Source: an uncultured Pseudomonadota bacterium (lineage in GTDB: Bacteria; Pseudomonadota; Gammaproteobacteria; Burkholderiales; Usitatibacteraceae). Taken from it: 22,565 bases of DNA. The stretch lies in the NCBI GenBank assembly GCA_946885905.1, contig CAMPHL010000002.1, forward strand, positions 1-22,565, in the 5' to 3' direction. The position numbers and the translations under genes are program-made. The first letter of the stretch is position 1, and every line of letters begins with the position of its first letter. This document shows, piece by piece, positions 20,786 to 22,565 of this stretch. The notes beneath the pieces are model-generated. The model was not told where the DNA came from and did no database searches. It was given only the letters and a program-made list of their open reading frames with translations.

Positions 20786-21094
20786 ATGAAGACCACCCGC
20801 ATCCTCGCAGCCACCGCCGCACTCGCGGTCTCCCACGCAGTGGCCCAGCCCACCGATGTGCCCCGGCAGGGCTGCGAACCCAAGCCCACCTACCCGGGGC
20901 TCAAGGCGATGAAGAGCGACGTCGAGGTGAAGGCCTTCGAGGCGTCGATGAAGGCCTACAAGGAGTGCATCGTCAAGTACATCTCCGACCGCAAGAGCTC
21001 CGTCAAGGCCCACCAGGAGGCGGAGAACAATGCGGCCAAGGAGTACAACGAGGTGATGGGCAAGATCCGCGCGGACCAGGAAGCCGCGCTCTAG
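20786..21094 (+). CDS. Small exported helical protein, second of the pair, ending at an in-frame amber codon
   Basis: A 102-residue product with a signal peptide (MKTTRILAATAALAVSHAVA). The mature part repeats the neighbour's pattern: VPRQGCEPKPTYPG, FEASMKAYKECIVKYISDR and EYNEVMGKIRADQEAAL. It ends at TAG (21092-21094). Beyond that codon the same frame continues for 24 codons in the same style (DQEAAKAIEKQIAPTAPSP then KGRSY) to a TGA at 21167-21169. The gene may therefore be a slightly truncated allele (a CAG to TAG change would explain it), or the amber codon may sometimes be read through. Its paralogue upstream ends at about the amber position, so the short form could be functional. AGGAGA lies before the ATG. 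Confidence 0.8.
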   Translation: MKTTRILAATAALAVSHAVAQPTDVPRQGCEPKPTYPGLKAMKSDVEVKAFEASMKAYKECIVKYISDRKSSVKAHQEAENNAAKEYNEVMGKIRADQEAAL

Positions 21095-21169
21095 GACCAG
21101 GAGGCGGCCAAGGCGATCGAAAAGCAGATCGCGCCCACGGCCCCGAGCCCCAAGGGCCGCAGCTACTGA
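21095..21169 (+). other. Coding-like extension after the amber stop
   Basis: 24 codons in frame with the preceding gene, then TGA. The translation is Ala/Lys/Gln-rich then Pro-rich, matching the composition of the gene it follows. The first codons (DQEAAK) nearly repeat the last codons before the stop (DQEAAL), so a short 15-base tandem near-repeat flanks the TAG. Suggests a former longer C-terminus or read-through tail. Confidence 0.5.
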
Positions 21170-21186
21170 GCCACGCAGGATCGACG

Positions 21187-21208
21187 CGGGGCGGCCGAGG
21201 CCGCCCCG
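21187..21208 (+). terminator. GC-rich hairpin before putA
   Basis: CGGGGCGGCC / GGCCGCCCCG is a perfect inverted repeat around GA, realistically an 8-base-pair stem with a 6-base loop. It is followed by TGTGTCTTT. It lies between the exported-protein genes and putA, so it probably ends the upstream operon. Confidence 0.7.
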
Positions 21209-21226
21209 TGTGTCTTTGGAGCCTCG

Positions 21227-22565
21227 ATGTACCCCCCCCGCCATCCCTTCGCCGCCCTGGCCGCCGCGCTGCCCGATCGATCGGCGCTGCGCAAGGCGAT
21301 AACGGCGGCCGCCCGCCGTCCCGAGCCCGAGGCGGTTGCGGCGCTGCTGCCCCTGGCGCAGCTCGCGCCCGGGCAGGACAAGGCCGTCGGCGAGCTGGCG
21401 CGCAAGCTCGTGATCGGCCTGCGCGGGAAGGGCGACGGCGGCGCGCGCGAGAACATCGTGCAAGGATTGCTGCAGGAGTTCTCGCTTTCGAGCGACGAAG
21501 GCGTGGCATTGATGTGCCTCGCCGAGGCGCTGCTGCGAATTCCGGACGCCGCCACCCGCGACGCCCTCATCCGCGACAAGGTCGGCCGCGGGGACTGGCG
21601 CGCGCACCTGGGCGGGAGCGAGTCCACGTTCATCAATGCGGCCACCTGGGGGCTGCTCATCACCGGCAAGCTCGTGGCGACGCACGACGAGCGCGGCCTC
21701 GGAAACGCCCTCACGCGCGTCACCGCCCGCATGGGCGAGCCCGTGATCCGCAAGGCCGTGGACCTCGGCATGCGCCTCATGGGCAAGCAGTTCGTGGCCG
21801 GCGAGACGATCGCCGACGCGCTCGAAAACGCGAAGCCCTTCGAGGCCCGCGGCTTCACCTATTCGTACGACATGCTGGGCGAGGCCGCGATGACGGCCGC
21901 GGACGCGCAGCGCTACCACGAGGCCTACGAGGCCGCCATCCACGCGATCGGCCGGGCCGCCGCGGGGCGGGGGCTGCTTGCCGGGCCCGGAATCTCGGTC
22001 AAGCTCTCGGCCCTGCATCCCCGGTATTCCTTCGCGCAGAGGGACCGCGTGATGGACGAGCTCTACCCGCGGATGAAGGCCCTCTTCGTGCTCGCGCGCC
22101 GGTACGACATCGGCGTGAACATCGACGCCGAGGAAACCGATCGGGTCGAGCTCTCGCTCGACCTGCTCGAGCGCCTTTGCGAGGAGCCGGACCTGGCCGG
22201 ATGGAACGGCGTGGGCTACGTGGCGCAGGCCTACGGCAAGCGCTGCCCCGCGCTCGTCGACGCGCTGGTGGACCTGGCCCGGCGCACCGAGCGGCGGCTC
22301 ATGGTGCGCCTGGTGAAAGGCGCCTATTGGGATTCGGAAGTGAAGCGCGCGCAGGTCGAGGGGATGGAGGACTATCCCGTGTACACGCGCAAGGTCCACA
22401 CGGACCTCTCCTACCTCGCGTGCGCGCGCAAGCTCCTTTCGGCGCCGGACGCGATCTACCCCCAGTTCGCGACCCACAACGCCCAGTCGCTCGCCTCGAT
22501 CCATCATATGGCGGGGGAGTGGGCGCCGGGGTCGTACGAGTTCCAGTGCCTGCACGGCATGGGAG
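21227..22565 (+). CDS. putA: Bifunctional proline dehydrogenase / P5C dehydrogenase PutA, N-terminal part
   Basis: Oxidises proline to glutamate in two steps; only the first 446 codons are in the window. The visible part covers the dimerisation arm, the helical linker domain (GDWRAHLGGSESTFINAATW, FVAGETIADALENAKPFEAR) and most of the FAD-binding proline dehydrogenase barrel: SYDMLGEAAMTAADAQRYHE, GPGISVKLSALHPRY, NIDAEETDRVELSLDLLE, RLMVRLVKGAYWDSEVKRAQ, YPQFATHNAQSL and YEFQCLHGMG. The protein starts MYPPRHPFAALAAAL, directly at the arm, with no ribbon-helix-helix DNA-binding domain, so it should be a non-regulatory PutA like the short rhizobial type. ATG 21227 has GGAG 5 bases upstream. 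The aldehyde dehydrogenase half is beyond the edge; a stand-alone PRODH cannot be excluded, though these barrel motifs are the PutA kind. Confidence 0.95.
   Translation, partial: MYPPRHPFAALAAALPDRSALRKAITAAARRPEPEAVAALLPLAQLAPGQDKAVGELARKLVIGLRGKGDGGARENIVQGLLQEFSLSSDEGVALMCLAEALLRIPDAATRDALIRDKVGRGDWRAHLGGSESTFINAATWGLLITGKLVATHDERGLGNALTRVTARMGEPVIRKAVDLGMRLMGKQFVAGETIADALENAKPFEARGFTYSYDMLGEAAMTAADAQRYHEAYEAAIHAIGRAAAGRGLLAGPGISVKLSALHPRYSFAQRDRVMDELYPRMKALFVLARRYDIGVNIDAEETDRVELSLDLLERLCEEPDLAGWNGVGYVAQAYGKRCPALVDALVDLARRTERRLMVRLVKGAYWDSEVKRAQVEGMEDYPVYTRKVHTDLSYLACARKLLSAPDAIYPQFATHNAQSLASIHHMAGEWAPGSYEFQCLHGMG

Noticed and set aside
20417..22555. 712-codon open frame antisense to putA and the small exported genes
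   Set aside because: The sense strand encodes clear PutA motifs; the antisense translation is repetitive and codon-shadow-like.
1..22565. CRISPR arrays, tRNA or rRNA genes, insertion sequences
   Set aside because: No regularly spaced repeats, cloverleaf-like segments, rRNA-like stretches or transposase motifs were seen when reading both strands.

Overview
The window is a compact, GC-rich stretch of bacterial chromosome whose housekeeping genes point to a betaproteobacterium. Clues are folB divergent from plsY, the xseB-ispA-dxs order behind a divergent Rieske oxygenase, and an FMN-type glutamate synthase domain protein next to a DUF2784 gene. The lineage is inferred from gene content and order as remembered, not from a search. 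Almost every gap is under 250 bases. I see no rRNA, tRNA, CRISPR array, insertion sequence or phage gene.

Left part (1-3879): a clipped small reading frame, folB (folate synthesis), plsY (phospholipid synthesis), a DUF2784 membrane protein coupled to an FMN/Fe-S glutamate-synthase-like protein, and a divergent DapB-type reductase (lysine synthesis).

Middle part (3876-12191, all on the minus strand): the most interesting region. Transcription should start near 12.2 kb and first meets four very small genes. Each encodes a 52-60 residue peptide with a double-glycine-type leader: GG in three, GS in one, with hydrophobic residues at -4, -7 and -12. Two are paralogues whose leaders are far better conserved than their cores. 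Next come a CPBP membrane protease (possible immunity protein), an HlyD-type adaptor and an ABC exporter with an intact C39 leader peptidase. This looks like a self-contained export and processing locus for bacteriocin-like or signalling peptides, with no obvious modification enzyme. I recognise none of the four peptides. The same strand continues with an EamA transporter, a 3-mercaptopyruvate-type sulfurtransferase and an S9-peptidase homologue whose catalytic domain is cut short at the nucleophile elbow. These last three overlap one another and use TTG and GTG starts.

Right part (12357-22565): an orphan HicB-like gene, an EF-G-like GTPase with Met in place of the usual switch II His, a FlhC/DUF2857-like protein with its own promoter, and a shared bidirectional terminator. 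Then come a Rieske oxygenase on the minus strand and the isoprenoid precursor operon xseB-ispA-dxs. Three small exported proteins follow; two are tandem paralogues, and the second carries an in-frame amber codon before a coding-like 24-residue tail. The window ends inside putA (proline catabolism), which begins without the DNA-binding domain.

A recurring feature is a -10-like hexamer only 8-11 bases before the start codon (folB, dapB, EamA, dxs), suggesting very short or absent 5' leaders.
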